Shown here piece by piece: positions 47,251 through 57,370 of a stretch of DNA of 64,000 bases. The stretch's first letter is position 1; each line of letters starts with the position of its first letter. Source of the DNA: Marinobacter sp. MDS2 (GTDB lineage: Bacteria > Pseudomonadota > Gammaproteobacteria > Pseudomonadales > Oleiphilaceae); the NCBI RefSeq assembly GCF_030718085.1, contig NZ_JAVAJF010000004.1, positions 62,001 to 126,000 of the forward strand, written 5' to 3'. A program made the translations under genes and the position numbers. The notes below the pieces were generated by a model that was not told where the DNA came from, did not search any database, and saw nothing but the letters and a program-made list of their open reading frames with translations.

Positions 47251-48504
47251 TTACACTCTTTCGATGATCCCTTCGACGACTTTATCCAGCGCGCCCCGAT
47301 TATTATTGACTACGGCCAGCGCCCTTTGCCCGTATGCTTTGCACTCCTGAGCATCCGACATTAATCGACTGATGGCTTGCGCGAGATCCTGACAGCCCTC
47401 AACCATCTGCACGCCCTGATCTGCAATCAGACGATCAAAAATGGTTTCAAAATTGAAAACATGAGGCCCGGAAAACACCGGCATCCCCCAAGCAGCAGGC
47501 TCCAATGGATTGTGTCCGCCGCGCTCAATCAACGAACCACCGACAAAGGCAATATCACTGGCTCCGTACAACATCATCAGCTCACCCATGGTATCCCCGA
47601 GATACACCTGAGCCTGGCCTGGATTCTCATTGCGGGACCGGCGGGCCACCCGAAAGCCCTTTTCTTCAGCCATGGCTGCAACCGTGTCGAAGCGCTCCGG
47701 GTGCCGGGGCACGATAACCAACAACGCGCCGCTGTGCTGTTCGAGAATACTTTGATGCGCGCTCAACAATTGTTCGTCTTCACCGCTGTGGGTACTGCCG
47801 GCAATCCAGACATTGCGGCCCTCAAGCGATTTTCGAACCTCTTCGGAGGCCTTTCGGACATCATCGGGAATATCCACATCAAACTTTACGCTGCCCGTCA
47901 CTTCGACCCTATCCGCAGCGACGCCAATGCGCCGGAACCGTTCTGCATCGGGCTCAGCCTGGGCCGCCACCCAGCTGATGCTCTTCATGACCGGGGCTGC
48001 CAGCCCTTTCACCTTCTCGTAGCCTTGCGCTGAACGTTCAGACAAACGAGCATTAATCAGGAACACCGGGACTGTGCGACGCCGGCACTGACGGATCATA
48101 TTAGGCCAGATTTCGGTTTCCATAATAACGAGGATGCCAGGATTGACGCGATTCAGAAATCGGCGAATCGCTCCCGGTGTGTCGTAGGGCGCATAGGCGT
48201 AGGCTACCCTGTCACCAAACATCTTCCGAGCTTGAGCCAGCCCGGTATCGGTCATGGCGGTCATCAAGATTGTTGCGCCCAGCTCCTTTGCCAATAGCCG
48301 CCGAACCAACGGACCCGCCGCAATGGTTTCACCCACCGATACGGCGTGAACCCAGATGACCGGCCCGGACATTTCCGGCACGAGGCCGAGGCGGTGCTGC
48401 CAATCTCTTCGCAAAGCAGGCGCTTTTCGACCCTGCCACCAAAGCCGAAGCAGGATAAAGGGCAGAACCAACCGGATCAGCTGGGAATAGATAAAATGAA
48501 ACAC
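47251..48504 (-). CDS. waaA: 3-deoxy-D-manno-octulosonic acid (Kdo) transferase WaaA
   Basis: WaaA adds Kdo to lipid IVA at the inner membrane, joining lipid A to the LPS core. It has 417 residues, a normal length. An N-terminal membrane anchor (about 3-20, YSQLIRLVLPFILLRLWW) is followed by the GT30 N-domain (WVHAVSVGETIAAGPLVRRLL) and the C-domain (VWIAGSTHSGEDEQLLSAH, IVPRHPERF, FVGGSLIERGGHNPLEPAAWGMPVFSGPHVFNF). It is divergent from the lpxL-like gene. Confidence 0.95.
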   Translation of the reverse strand: MFHFIYSQLIRLVLPFILLRLWWQGRKAPALRRDWQHRLGLVPEMSGPVIWVHAVSVGETIAAGPLVRRLLAKELGATILMTAMTDTGLAQARKMFGDRVAYAYAPYDTPGAIRRFLNRVNPGILVIMETEIWPNMIRQCRRRTVPVFLINARLSERSAQGYEKVKGLAAPVMKSISWVAAQAEPDAERFRRIGVAADRVEVTGSVKFDVDIPDDVRKASEEVRKSLEGRNVWIAGSTHSGEDEQLLSAHQSILEQHSGALLVIVPRHPERFDTVAAMAEEKGFRVARRSRNENPGQAQVYLGDTMGELMMLYGASDIAFVGGSLIERGGHNPLEPAAWGMPVFSGPHVFNFETIFDRLIADQGVQMVEGCQDLAQAISRLMSDAQECKAYGQRALAVVNNNRGALDKVVEGIIERV

Positions 48505-48606
48505 GCAGGACTCCCGGCAAAACAGTGCGTTATCATAGGGCGAAATTTGTCGAGTGGCTGCATCTTGCCCTCGGGCGTCACGTTTGTCGATTCAGGATTC
48601 ACGATT

Positions 48607-49566
48607 TTGAACAAGAAGTACCGCAAACAACCGAGAAACACCGATTACTCAGCTTACCGCCATCCCCGTTGGTGGCCAACTTGGCTGGGCATATCGATTA
48701 TGTGGCTGTTTGCCCAACTACCCATTCGTTTTCAGTGGTGGCTGGGCAAGATCGCCGGCTTGCTGGCATGGAAACTGGCCAAGAGCCGCCGGCATATTAC
48801 CGAGGTCAACATTCGACTGTGCTTTCCCGAGCTTTCGGATATTGAACAAGCAGAACTTGTCCGAAAAGCCTTTATCGCCAACGGTATCGGCTTGATGGAG
48901 CTGGGTATTGCTTGGTTCCGTGACCCGAAGAAGCTCACCGGTATCACCCAAGTGCATGGCCTCGAACACTTTGAAAAGGCGATGGAAGATGGCCATGGCG
49001 TTCTGCTTCTGGGCGGCCACTACAGCACGCTGGACCTCGGCGGCAGTCTGGTCACAGAGTTTATCGATGCCGACGTGATGCAGCGAGACCACAACAACCC
49101 GCTGACCAACGCGGTGATGACCCGAGCGCGGGGCCGCCGGTACGGAACGGTTTTATCCTCCAAAGATCTGCGAGGCCTATTTCGCAGCCTGAAGAAAAAC
49201 CATGCGGTCTGGTACGCAACCGATCAGGACTATGGCCGGAAAGACATCGTCTTCGCGCCTTTCTTTGGCATCGCCACCGGCACCATCACTGCCACGTCCC
49301 GAATTGCAGACCGCAGCAAATGTCGGGTTGTTCCGTTCAGTCATTTCCGCCGCGAAGATAAACCCGGTTACGACATCTACTTCCACCCGGCTCTGGAAAA
49401 CTTCCCCAGCGGCAACGATCTGGATGATGCCACCCGCACTAATGCCATCATAGAACAGGAAATCCGAAAGGCTCCGGACCAATATCTGTGGATGCATCGC
49501 CGGTTTAAAACCCGCCCCTCAAAAGATGATCCGGGCTTCTACAAAAAACGGAAGAAAAAGAGGTAA
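48607..49566 (+). CDS. LpxL/HtrB-family lipid A acyltransferase
   Basis: This inner-membrane enzyme adds a secondary acyl chain to Kdo-lipid A. From TTG 48607 it has 319 residues, the family's usual length. Longer frames overlap waaA on the other strand, and an AGGA site lies about 9 nt before the TTG. Features are RHPRWWPTWLGISIMWLFAQLP (membrane anchor), LLLGGHYSTLDLGG with the HxxxxD catalytic motif (about 130), and WYATDQDYGRKDIVFAPFFGI. It starts a co-directional group with the ELM1-like and glycosyltransferase genes. Which position it acylates cannot be told. Confidence 0.85.
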   Translation: MNKKYRKQPRNTDYSAYRHPRWWPTWLGISIMWLFAQLPIRFQWWLGKIAGLLAWKLAKSRRHITEVNIRLCFPELSDIEQAELVRKAFIANGIGLMELGIAWFRDPKKLTGITQVHGLEHFEKAMEDGHGVLLLGGHYSTLDLGGSLVTEFIDADVMQRDHNNPLTNAVMTRARGRRYGTVLSSKDLRGLFRSLKKNHAVWYATDQDYGRKDIVFAPFFGIATGTITATSRIADRSKCRVVPFSHFRREDKPGYDIYFHPALENFPSGNDLDDATRTNAIIEQEIRKAPDQYLWMHRRFKTRPSKDDPGFYKKRKKKR

Positions 49567-49569
49567 CGC

Positions 49570-50526
49570 GTGAATCCTGAATCGCGGGCGCCGGCAATCT
49601 GGTTGATTACCGATAACAAACCCGGGCACAAAAACCAGCTGAAAGGGCTGGGCAACCGCTTGCGGGTGCTCACCGGCGCCAGTATTCATTGGGTTGACGC
49701 GGCCGACTATTCAGTGCCGCTCTGGCGCGCGCTCCTGGGCGTGGCACCCGCGTTGGACACTTCGCTGCCTGCGCCCGTTATGATTGTTGCTGCGGGTTCG
49801 GGTACGCACCGGTTGCAGCTTACCTTACGACGAAAAGCTCACACGGTAGTTTTGATGAAGCCGGCGTTCCCGCTCGCCTGGGTAGATGCCGCTATTATTC
49901 CCGCCCACGACAAGACAAAAGCATCGCGCAGGACACTGGTTACCGAGGGCGTCATCAACGCCGTCACTCCAATGGCCCAGTTGACCAGCAAACCCGAGGC
50001 CCTTATTTTGATTGGCGGCCCGTCCCCTCACTTCGACTGGGACGACGATGCCGTTTTCGCCCAGATTACAGACCTGATCAACCGATACCCTGAATGGCGA
50101 TGGACCATCAGCGATTCTCGCAGGACTCCTGCGGCCCTCACAAGCAAGCTAAACGATCTTCAGACGACAAAGGTAACCTTCCTGAGCCACGCACAAGCCC
50201 ATGAAAACTGGCTAAATCACCAACTGGCCAAATCCAGAGCTGTCTGGGTGACTCCTGACAGCGTCTCTATGGTTTGTGAGGCCGCCACTTCCGGTGTTCC
50301 AACCGGCTTGTTGAACCTACCTGCCCGAACGAACAGTCGAGTCGTCAACGGCATTCATCGACTCGCCGAACAAGGTTGGGTTTACTTTTGGCAAGATCAT
50401 AGCCGTGTCATGACGGAACATCCCGAGCATCACGCACGGCTTTGGGAGGCGGACCGTGCCGCGCGTTGGCTGATCCAACGATTCAAAAGCCTATCTCAGG
50501 TCGCCAACAAGGAGGCGTTGCATTGA
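49570..50526 (+). CDS. ELM1-family (GT-B-like) protein of the LPS cluster
   Basis: This 318-residue protein of the 'mitochondrial fission ELM1' family has a glycosyltransferase-B-like fold and an uncertain bacterial role. It begins IWLITDNKPGHKNQLKGLGNRL. It contains MIVAAGSGTHRLQLTLRRK, LILIGGPSPHFDWDD and VWVTPDSVSMVCEAATSGVPTGLLNLP, the last resembling the donor-binding end of GT-B enzymes. The start is GTG at 49570, 3 nt after the lpxL-like stop. It overlaps the next glycosyltransferase gene by 4 nt. A role in LPS core sugar transfer is inferred from position. Confidence 0.8.
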   Translation: MNPESRAPAIWLITDNKPGHKNQLKGLGNRLRVLTGASIHWVDAADYSVPLWRALLGVAPALDTSLPAPVMIVAAGSGTHRLQLTLRRKAHTVVLMKPAFPLAWVDAAIIPAHDKTKASRRTLVTEGVINAVTPMAQLTSKPEALILIGGPSPHFDWDDDAVFAQITDLINRYPEWRWTISDSRRTPAALTSKLNDLQTTKVTFLSHAQAHENWLNHQLAKSRAVWVTPDSVSMVCEAATSGVPTGLLNLPARTNSRVVNGIHRLAEQGWVYFWQDHSRVMTEHPEHHARLWEADRAARWLIQRFKSLSQVANKEALH

Positions 50527-51632
50527 GAATACTTCAGGCACTTCCCGCCCTATACAGCGGCGGAGTTGAGCGGGGCACCGTGGAATTTGCTGCGGAACTG
50601 GTCAAACGTGGCCACGAATCCTTTGTCGTTTCAAACGGTGGCCCGATGGCCGAACAAGTGCGAGGTCAGGGTTCCACCCATCTTTACATGCCCATTCACC
50701 GCAAGACACCCGCCTCGTTTGGCCAGATTTTGCCTATGCGGCAGCTGCTTAAAAGCCTCAAGCCCGATATCGTGCACGTTCGCTCCCGCATGCCTGCATG
50801 GATCATTCATCTGGCGCTGAAATCGTTACCGGAGCGAGACCGCCCTGCCGTTGTTTCAACATTTCACGGCATGTACTCGGTCAACCCCTACAGCGCGGTC
50901 ATGGCGAAAGCGGATCACGTCATTGCCGTCTCCAACTGCGTGAATGACTACGTCCTGAACAACTTCCAGGTACCAGAAGACAAGTTGACCGTGATTCAAC
51001 GCGGAGTAGATATTGATGCCTTCCGCCAGCGCGCGATTAACGAACAATGGCGTGAGATTTTACTGTCACGATACCCACAGCTTGAAAATAAAAAGATCAT
51101 CATGATGCCAGGTCGAATTTCCCGCTGGAAAGGTCAGCTGGATTTTCTGAAAGCCATGGAAACGATCGTGCGCAACCGCCCCGATTGCCACGGCATCATT
51201 GTGGGCGGGGCGGAGCCCGGGAAGGAACGTTTTTTACAAGAGCTGGAAACCGAACGAAGCCGGCTAAACCTGACCAATCAGGTTTCATTTCTTGGTCAAC
51301 GCAACGACATGACCAACCTGTACTTGTTCGCGGATGTGGTTTGTCACATGTCGACCAAGCCAGAACCCTTCGGCCGTACAGTCACAGAAGCCTTGGCTTC
51401 AGGTACCCCGGTTGTCGCCTACAATCGCGGCGGTGCGGCAGAAACGCTCCAGGCCTGCTTCCAAGAGGGATTGGTCATACCGGATGATACGGATGCCTTC
51501 GCCAACAGTGTCTTAGGGCTACTCGACCGACCGAAACAAGACGTTGAGCTACCAGAGCGGTTTTTATTGCGGGCGCAGACGGAGGGGACATTGGCTATAT
51601 ACGAGCGCGTACTCAGCAGGAGGCAGCGTTGA
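50523..51632 (+). CDS. Glycosyltransferase family 4, LPS core
   Basis: This retaining GT-B glycosyltransferase has 369 residues from TTG 50523. GGAGG lies 7 nt upstream, and TTG overlaps the preceding TGA, so coupling is tight. The N-domain starts RILQALPALYSGGVERGTVEFAAELVKRGHE. The C-domain shows MMPGRISRWKGQLDFLKAM and the E(x7)E region EPFGRTVTEALASGTPVVAYNRGG. A longer frame beginning at 50442 lies inside the ELM1-like gene and is rejected. The sugar donor cannot be assigned. Confidence 0.9.
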   Translation: MRILQALPALYSGGVERGTVEFAAELVKRGHESFVVSNGGPMAEQVRGQGSTHLYMPIHRKTPASFGQILPMRQLLKSLKPDIVHVRSRMPAWIIHLALKSLPERDRPAVVSTFHGMYSVNPYSAVMAKADHVIAVSNCVNDYVLNNFQVPEDKLTVIQRGVDIDAFRQRAINEQWREILLSRYPQLENKKIIMMPGRISRWKGQLDFLKAMETIVRNRPDCHGIIVGGAEPGKERFLQELETERSRLNLTNQVSFLGQRNDMTNLYLFADVVCHMSTKPEPFGRTVTEALASGTPVVAYNRGGAAETLQACFQEGLVIPDDTDAFANSVLGLLDRPKQDVELPERFLLRAQTEGTLAIYERVLSRRQR

Positions 51633-52633
51633 GAATAGCACTGCTCCTAGGCACTCCGGGAGGTAACTGGGGCGGCATGGAAAAGCACGTCTCAGACCTG
51701 GCAGAATCGCTCGCACGCCTGGGGCATGAGATCCATATTCTAGCCCACCCAGATTATCAGAAGCGCTTTTCGAATATCCATTTTCATCCCTGCCCGATGA
51801 GCTTAGGCCGCCGAAACCCATGGCTGCTCTGGAAAATAAAAAAAAGCCTCAAGCGAATTGATCCAGACGTTGCGCATGCTCATGGCAATAAAGCTGCAGC
51901 CTTGTTAGGCAGCATGAAAACTGGGGCCTGGCAATCAGTTGGCACTGTCCATGGCAGCAAGTCAAACACGCGCCCTTTCGCAGCGCTGGACAAAGCAATC
52001 GCGGTGAGCCGCTCAATCTATACGCAGCTTAACCACCCACATCGGTTTTTGGTATACAACGGTGCGGCGAAAACACCGGAGAAAACGCTTTCAGCCCCCC
52101 CTCATCGCCCGCAGGGACTAAACGTAATTGCTGCCGGCAGACTAGAGCCAGTCAAAGGGTTCGACAGGCTCATCCAGTCCTGGCCCACGGTGCTGGCAGC
52201 GCGCCCTGACGCCCGCCTCACAATCTTTGGGGATGGCTCGGAAATGAAGCGCCTCAAACAGATAGCAAAAGCCCCCGAGAATAATAGCTCTATTACGATC
52301 GCAGGCTATCAGAGTGACCTCAAGACCTACCTGGAGAGCAGTGATCTGCTGGTAATCAGCTCGCTACGCGAAGGGTTTCCCTATGTATTGGTAGAAGCTT
52401 TGCTGGCAGAGTGCCCGGTGGTATCTACTCCAGTATCGGGCTGCTTGGAATTACTACCAGAACGGGCATTGTCACCAGACTTCTCAGCCAGTGCGATTAG
52501 CGAAACGATTAGCAAGGCATTGACTGACCTTGAAGGGCTGCGTGAGAGTGAGCAAAAGGCTTTCAACTTCGCAAAGGAAAGTCTCACGCTGGAAGGGATG
52601 GCAAGGGCTACGGTTGTGGTCTATACAGCATGA
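51629..52633 (+). CDS. Glycosyltransferase family 4, LPS core
   Basis: This second GT-B enzyme in tandem has 334 residues. It starts at TTG 51629, again overlapping the preceding stop, with AGGAGG upstream. The N-domain begins RIALLLGTPGGNWGGMEKHVSDLAESLARLGHEIHILAHP. The C-domain has VIAAGRLEPVKGFDRLI and SLREGFPYVLVEALLAECPVVSTPVSG. Its 3' end overlaps the convergent SGNH-hydrolase gene by 13 nt. Acceptor and donor are unknown. Confidence 0.9.
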   Translation: MRIALLLGTPGGNWGGMEKHVSDLAESLARLGHEIHILAHPDYQKRFSNIHFHPCPMSLGRRNPWLLWKIKKSLKRIDPDVAHAHGNKAAALLGSMKTGAWQSVGTVHGSKSNTRPFAALDKAIAVSRSIYTQLNHPHRFLVYNGAAKTPEKTLSAPPHRPQGLNVIAAGRLEPVKGFDRLIQSWPTVLAARPDARLTIFGDGSEMKRLKQIAKAPENNSSITIAGYQSDLKTYLESSDLLVISSLREGFPYVLVEALLAECPVVSTPVSGCLELLPERALSPDFSASAISETISKALTDLEGLRESEQKAFNFAKESLTLEGMARATVVVYTA

Positions 52634-53286
52634 GCTTCTTCAAGAACAGCCTTAACACTAGCCGCCACAAGCTGATGGCCGATGGCCGTAAGGTGCGTTC
52701 CATCATCCATTAAAGTCTGTCGACGCTCTCCCCAAATTTTATCGTATGTGTCGACGTACACCACTCGTTCAAATTCATCGGCAATCCGCGCAAGAGCCTG
52801 ATTGTAGTTTTTGATTCTACCGTTGCGGCTTTCATCGAGGTTGGGGGCCGTTGCAACCAAGACAAATTGTGTCTCTGGCGCAGACGCAATGACAGACCGA
52901 ATATTGTCCCTATACTCTTCCAATGGCACCTGCTCGACAGCGCCCAGTCGTTTTTGCAGCTGCCAGATCCGGGCAAGCTTTTTTATCTTCTTAACGAATT
53001 TTCGTGCTAACTTGCGGCTCAGGCTATCAGGGTAATAGAGCACATAGGGGGCACGGCGGAACGTCAGCCAAGAATCAACCAACCCATACTGGATGAATGC
53101 GAAGGAGAAGTGTGCCGCTGGGTATGAACGATTATACTGAAGCAATTCACGGGTGGTGCTCATAGTGTGGCCACAGTTAGTCAGCTCCAGCGTCAGAGAT
53201 TCACTAACTATTTCGGGCCACAAAGGGAACAGCTCACCCTTAAGCCCTTCCGTATTGCAGTCGCCATAGGCTATTGATCGATTCAC
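52621..53286 (-). CDS. SGNH-hydrolase-like protein with Cys at the nucleophile position
   Basis: This 221-residue protein has the layout of SGNH hydrolases. Block I is AYGDCNTEG (about 7-15), where Ser is normally found but Cys is encoded (TGC). A middle block reads FIQYGLVDSWL. Block V is MDDGTHLTAIGH, carrying Asp and His (about 195-206). The start is GTG at 53286 with GGAG 8 nt upstream. It has no signal peptide. It lies alone on the minus strand inside the LPS cluster, so polysaccharide or lipid deacylation is a guess. Cys may act as nucleophile or the enzyme may be altered. Confidence 0.7.
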   Translation of the reverse strand: MNRSIAYGDCNTEGLKGELFPLWPEIVSESLTLELTNCGHTMSTTRELLQYNRSYPAAHFSFAFIQYGLVDSWLTFRRAPYVLYYPDSLSRKLARKFVKKIKKLARIWQLQKRLGAVEQVPLEEYRDNIRSVIASAPETQFVLVATAPNLDESRNGRIKNYNQALARIADEFERVVYVDTYDKIWGERRQTLMDDGTHLTAIGHQLVAASVKAVLEEAHAV

Positions 53287-53312
53287 CTTCTACGCTCCGT
53301 AACCGTATATTT

Positions 53313-53984
53313 ATGTTAGACCTTTCCAGCAAAGAGCCCTTCGCACAAGGCTATAACCGAAAATGCTACGAGCACCCCCTAGCTCCGGACCGGTGCCTGA
53401 AAATCCTTCGCCCCGAAAACATGACCTCAAGATTTCAACGGGCCTCACTTGCCAAAAAGCTGCTTGGTAAAAGCAGGCTCAACGATAATACTCAAGAGAC
53501 CCTTGCACACAAACAGCGGGCGATAAAACACCTCGTCGCAAAAGGGCAAGAAGAGCTTGTCTGGGTACATCTGCCCAAATTCTATGGCAGCGTTGAAACC
53601 TCATTGGGCAAAGCCAATGAAAGCGAGCTCATACGCTGCGCTGACGGCAGCGTTGCGCCGACGCTGGAGCGGCTAATTAAAGAACAAGGTCTTACCCCCG
53701 AGCTGCGCCAAGGCATCGAAGAGTTTCTGTCGTGGATGCGGAAAACCAAGATTCTGACCCGAAATCTGCTCCCGCATAACTTGGTGGTTTCAGATCGATT
53801 CGATCATCCTCGCCTATTTCTGGTTGACGGGCTGGGGGCACCAACCATCCCGCAAGCATTGGATTTCGTGCCCGGCTGGAGTTCACGTTACATTACTCGA
53901 AAAATCGAACGATTCAGGAAAAGGCTGGCCTGGGAACAAAGCAATGAGGGCCTATCGTGGGAAGATTTCCAAGCCTTAAGATAA
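53313..53984 (+). CDS. YrbL family protein (PhoP-regulated kinase-like)
   Basis: This protein of about 223 residues resembles YrbL, a kinase-fold family first noted in the PhoP regulon. Text such as EPFAQGYNRKCYEHPLAPDRCLKIL at the start and TKILTRNLLPHNLVV, then FLVDGLG, towards the end fits an ATP-binding lobe and a degenerate catalytic loop (N..H-N-L and V-D-G). ATG 53313 avoids overlap with the divergent SGNH gene. A TTG at 53274 would add 13 residues. No classical ribosome site is seen. The substrate is unknown; the cluster suggests LPS. Confidence 0.7.
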   Translation: MLDLSSKEPFAQGYNRKCYEHPLAPDRCLKILRPENMTSRFQRASLAKKLLGKSRLNDNTQETLAHKQRAIKHLVAKGQEELVWVHLPKFYGSVETSLGKANESELIRCADGSVAPTLERLIKEQGLTPELRQGIEEFLSWMRKTKILTRNLLPHNLVVSDRFDHPRLFLVDGLGAPTIPQALDFVPGWSSRYITRKIERFRKRLAWEQSNEGLSWEDFQALR

Positions 53985-54068
53985 ACCGCACTAGGCCAGC
54001 ATGTTAGTATATTGCCCACTTTGAATATAAACGAAACTGCTCAACAGTTAATCGCGCGGAGTGCACAC

Positions 54069-55490
54069 ATGATTCATCCCGTCATCATGGCCGGCGGCAC
54101 CGGCTCTCGCCTATGGCCCTTGTCCAGGCAATTGAATCCGAAGCAGTTCCTCAAACTGACGGATGATCATTTGTCGATGTTGCAGCTCACTGTGGCCCGT
54201 TTGGACGGTATGGAGTCGGCAGACCCACTTCTGATCTGCAACGAAGACCACCGGTTTCTGGCGGCCGAGCAGATGCGCCAGGCGGGTTATAACGATGCAC
54301 GCATTATCCTGGAGCCTTGCGGTCGCAATACCGCACCCGCGATTGCACTGGCAGCCCTGCAACTGGCGAAGGCTACCGATGACAGTGCCGACGATCCACT
54401 GATGCTGGTGCTGGCCGCAGATCACTTGATTCAGGATGTTGCAGCTTTTCAGCAAGGTATCCAGAAAGCGATCCCTCTGGCACGACAGGGAAAACTTGTC
54501 ACTTTCGGCATTGTTCCCAGCCATCCTGAAACCGGCTACGGATATATCGAACAAGGCAAAGAGCTTGAAGACAGCTGTTACAGTGTCGACCGGTTTGTGG
54601 AAAAGCCGGACTTGGCAACAGCACAAGACTACTTGGCTTCCGGTGACTACCTCTGGAACAGCGGCATGTTTATGTTTGGCGCGCGCCAGTACCTCAACGA
54701 GCTTGAGAAGCACCGGCCGGAGATTCTGTCGATCTGCCAGGCTGCCGTTGAAGATGCCAACGAAGATCTTCATTTCACGCGCATTAACGAAGCAGTATTC
54801 GCCGAGTGCCCTGAAGATTCCATCGATTATGCAGTAATGGAGAAAACCCAAAACGCGGCGGTCGTTGCATTGGATGCCGGCTGGAGCGACATCGGTTCCT
54901 GGTCGGCCCTTTGGGATGTCTCCGAGAAAGACGCAAACGACAACAGTTTCATCGGCGATGTGATTGCCCACGACACTGCCAGCACCTTGGCCCGGTCAGA
55001 AAACCGTTTGATCGCCACCGTCGGCGTTAGTGATTTGGTGATTATCGAGACCAAAGATGCCCTGCTCGTTGCCCATAAAGACAAGGTGCAAGACGTTAAA
55101 AAGATCGTCGAGCAACTCAAGAGCGACGGTCGAAACGAGCACATCAATCACCGGGAAGTTTACCGGCCTTGGGGCGTTTACGACTCCATCGACAGCGGTG
55201 AGCGATACCAGGTCAAACGCATTACTGTAAAACCCGGCGCAAAGCTGTCCGTTCAGATGCATCATCACCGCGCGGAACACTGGATTGTGGTGAGCGGCAC
55301 GGCCAAGGTGACCAATGGCGAAAAGACATACTTAGTGACGGAAAACCAATCCACGTTCATTCCGGTTGGCCAAGTTCACTCGCTGGAAAACCCGGGGGTC
55401 ATCGATCTCGAACTAATTGAGGTTCAGTCCGGCTCCTATCTGGGTGAAGACGACATCGTACGCTACGAGGATCGGTACGGCAGGTCATGA
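54069..55490 (+). CDS. manC: Mannose-1-phosphate guanylyltransferase / mannose-6-phosphate isomerase
   Basis: This is a bifunctional type II enzyme making GDP-mannose for surface polysaccharide. It has 473 residues from ATG 54069, which has GGAG 7 nt upstream; a longer TTG frame at 54012 is unlikely. The nucleotidyltransferase signature [20 protein letters not shown] is at about 5-24, and [10 protein letters not shown] is near 180. The C-terminal cupin/isomerase domain carries [17 protein letters not shown] (about 400). It overlaps the next acyltransferase gene by 4 nt (ATGA). It suggests mannose or a GDP-mannose-derived sugar in the LPS or capsule. Confidence 0.94.
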   Translation: MIHPVIMAGGTGSRLWPLSRQLNPKQFLKLTDDHLSMLQLTVARLDGMESADPLLICNEDHRFLAAEQMRQAGYNDARIILEPCGRNTAPAIALAALQLAKATDDSADDPLMLVLAADHLIQDVAAFQQGIQKAIPLARQGKLVTFGIVPSHPETGYGYIEQGKELEDSCYSVDRFVEKPDLATAQDYLASGDYLWNSGMFMFGARQYLNELEKHRPEILSICQAAVEDANEDLHFTRINEAVFAECPEDSIDYAVMEKTQNAAVVALDAGWSDIGSWSALWDVSEKDANDNSFIGDVIAHDTASTLARSENRLIATVGVSDLVIIETKDALLVAHKDKVQDVKKIVEQLKSDGRNEHINHREVYRPWGVYDSIDSGERYQVKRITVKPGAKLSVQMHHHRAEHWIVVSGTAKVTNGEKTYLVTENQSTFIPVGQVHSLENPGVIDLELIEVQSGSYLGEDDIVRYEDRYGRS

Positions 55491-56395
55491 GTAAACTGAA
55501 GTACTTTCTGATCGCGGGCCTTTTGAGGCTCGTTAGTTTTTTACCTTTGCGGGCCGCCCAATTTATCGGGAAGTGGCTTGGTTTGCTTGGCTGGGCCATG
55601 AATGGCAGGTCACGTAAGACAACCGACACCAACATTCGCATCTGCCTACCCGAATTGTCTTCTGCTGAGCAGCGCCAGCTGTCCAAAGACTCCATGGCAC
55701 ACACCGGCATGACCGCAGCTGAAATTCCGCTGATGTGGGAATGGCCGGTTGAGAAATGCTTAGGGCTGATCAAGGAAACCAGAGGGCTGGAGCTGGTAGA
55801 TAAAGCGATGGCCTCGGACAAAGGTTTGATTCTGCTCGCGCCCCACATTGGCAACTGGGAGCTGATCGGCCTGCTTTTCTCGTCCCGCTACAAAATGGCC
55901 TCACTCTATAGCCCTCCACATATCAAAGAATTCGAGGAATATATGATCCGGGTTCGAAGCCGTGTTGGCTCCGAGCTAGTGCGAGGAGATCGCCGAGGAT
56001 TGCTCCGGCTAATGGGCATTCTCAAGGAAGGCGGCGTTGCCGGCATCCTTCCCGACCAATCCCCACGCGGAAAAACCAACGCCTACGCGCCTTTTTTCGG
56101 AATGGAAGTGCGCACGATGACGTTGGTCAACAAGCTGATGCTGAAAACGGGCGCGAACGTACTGGTGGCCTTCGCCGAACGACTACCTCAAAGCAACGGT
56201 TTCCGCATTATCGTGGAAGAAGCCGCACCCGGAAACGCGGATGCAGACCCAGTTGTCGCGGCAACGGCGTTGAACAAGTCCGTCGAGAAGGTTGTTCGAA
56301 TGGCGCCTGCGCAGTATCAATGGGAGTATAAGCGGCTCCGGCACCGGCCGCCTGGAAACCCGAATCCGTATTACCCTGACAAAATCTGTCGCTGA
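55487..56395 (+). CDS. Second LpxL/HtrB-family acyltransferase
   Basis: This 302-residue lysophospholipid/lipid A acyltransferase shares its ATG with the manC stop. Features are an N-terminal membrane stretch ([20 protein letters not shown]), [14 protein letters not shown] with the HxxxxE catalytic motif (about 125), and [23 protein letters not shown]. It is clearly different from the copy at 48607, so the two probably add different secondary acyl chains. Coupling to manC is unusual and may reflect rearrangement of the LPS cluster. Confidence 0.88.
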   Translation: MSKLKYFLIAGLLRLVSFLPLRAAQFIGKWLGLLGWAMNGRSRKTTDTNIRICLPELSSAEQRQLSKDSMAHTGMTAAEIPLMWEWPVEKCLGLIKETRGLELVDKAMASDKGLILLAPHIGNWELIGLLFSSRYKMASLYSPPHIKEFEEYMIRVRSRVGSELVRGDRRGLLRLMGILKEGGVAGILPDQSPRGKTNAYAPFFGMEVRTMTLVNKLMLKTGANVLVAFAERLPQSNGFRIIVEEAAPGNADADPVVAATALNKSVEKVVRMAPAQYQWEYKRLRHRPPGNPNPYYPDKICR

Positions 56396-56501
56396 TTTCC
56401 CGTTGCCCAATATCTGAGCAAGTACAGACAGGCATCTGACCAGCACCCGCGTTATACTAGCCACTTTCTTTTACCCGCTAACATTTGGACACTGGAACTT
56501 T

Positions 56502-57341
56502 ATGGCCCCAACGTCAATTGGTGTGGTTATCACCACCTACAACTCTCCCCTCTGGCTGAGCAAAGTACTGACGGGTTATGAATGCCAGACATTCACTAAG
56601 TTCCGAGTCATCATTGCTGACGATGGTTCTACCGATGAAACCCGCACCCTCATCAATAGCTTTAAAGAGCGCGGCATTTTGGCGATCGACCATGTATGGC
56701 ATGAGGACGAAGGTTTTCGGAAATGCCAGATCCTCAACAAAGCTATCCAAGAAACCAGCTGCGATTACTTGATTTTCACCGATGGCGATTGCATACCGGA
56801 ACCGGATTTCGTAAAAACTCACCACGATCTTGCTAGGCCGGGGCTGTTTTTGTCGGGGGGTTATATCAAACTCACCATGCCGGTGTCCGAAGCCATTGGC
56901 GATGACGACATCCGCTCCGGGGTCATATTCAAGCGGGACTGGCTGGTGGCTCACGGGCAGCCGAAGAATCACAAATTGTGGAAACTTTCCCCTTCAACGG
57001 GATTCCGCAACTTCATGAACCGCATCACGCCTGCCGCTGCAAGCTGGAACGGCATGAACAGTTCCACCTGGACTCAGGATTTGATTGCCGTTAACGGCTT
57101 CAACGAAGACATGCAGTACGGTGGCTTGGATCGAGAACTCGGCGAGCGCCTCTGGAACTACGGCCACAAATCTCAACAGATACGCTACAGCACGGTTTGC
57201 CTCCACCTCGATCACGCTCGTGGCTATTCCAAGCCCGAGATATGGGCAAAAAATCGGGCGATCCGAAAAGCGGTGAAAGACAATAAAACCTTCTGGGCGG
57301 AAAACGGCATCGCAAACGACCGACCAACAGCCCCTAAATAA
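56502..57341 (+). CDS. Glycosyltransferase family 2
   Basis: This inverting GT-A glycosyltransferase has 279 residues. Nucleotide-sugar motifs: IGVVITTYNSPLWLSKVL at the start, IIADDGSTDETRTL (about 38) and the DxD motif FTDGDCIPEPDF (about 92). A C-terminal part (SSTWTQDLIAVNGFNEDMQYGGLDRELGERL) is of the galactosyltransferase-like type often seen in LPS core enzymes. An unremarkable 106-bp gap precedes it. The sugar is not determinable. Confidence 0.88.
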   Translation: MAPTSIGVVITTYNSPLWLSKVLTGYECQTFTKFRVIIADDGSTDETRTLINSFKERGILAIDHVWHEDEGFRKCQILNKAIQETSCDYLIFTDGDCIPEPDFVKTHHDLARPGLFLSGGYIKLTMPVSEAIGDDDIRSGVIFKRDWLVAHGQPKNHKLWKLSPSTGFRNFMNRITPAAASWNGMNSSTWTQDLIAVNGFNEDMQYGGLDRELGERLWNYGHKSQQIRYSTVCLHLDHARGYSKPEIWAKNRAIRKAVKDNKTFWAENGIANDRPTAPK

Positions 57342-57370
57342 GTACAAGCCTCTTATCAAAGGTTCTGAGA

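Noticed and set aside
48346..48606. N-terminal extension of the lpxL-like frame overlapping waaA
   Set aside because: It overlaps the conserved 5' end of waaA on the other strand, has no membrane-anchor or family sequence, and would make the protein about 90 residues too long.
54111..54971. 286-codon open frame opposite manC
   Set aside because: Antisense shadow of the nucleotidyltransferase domain; no independent features.
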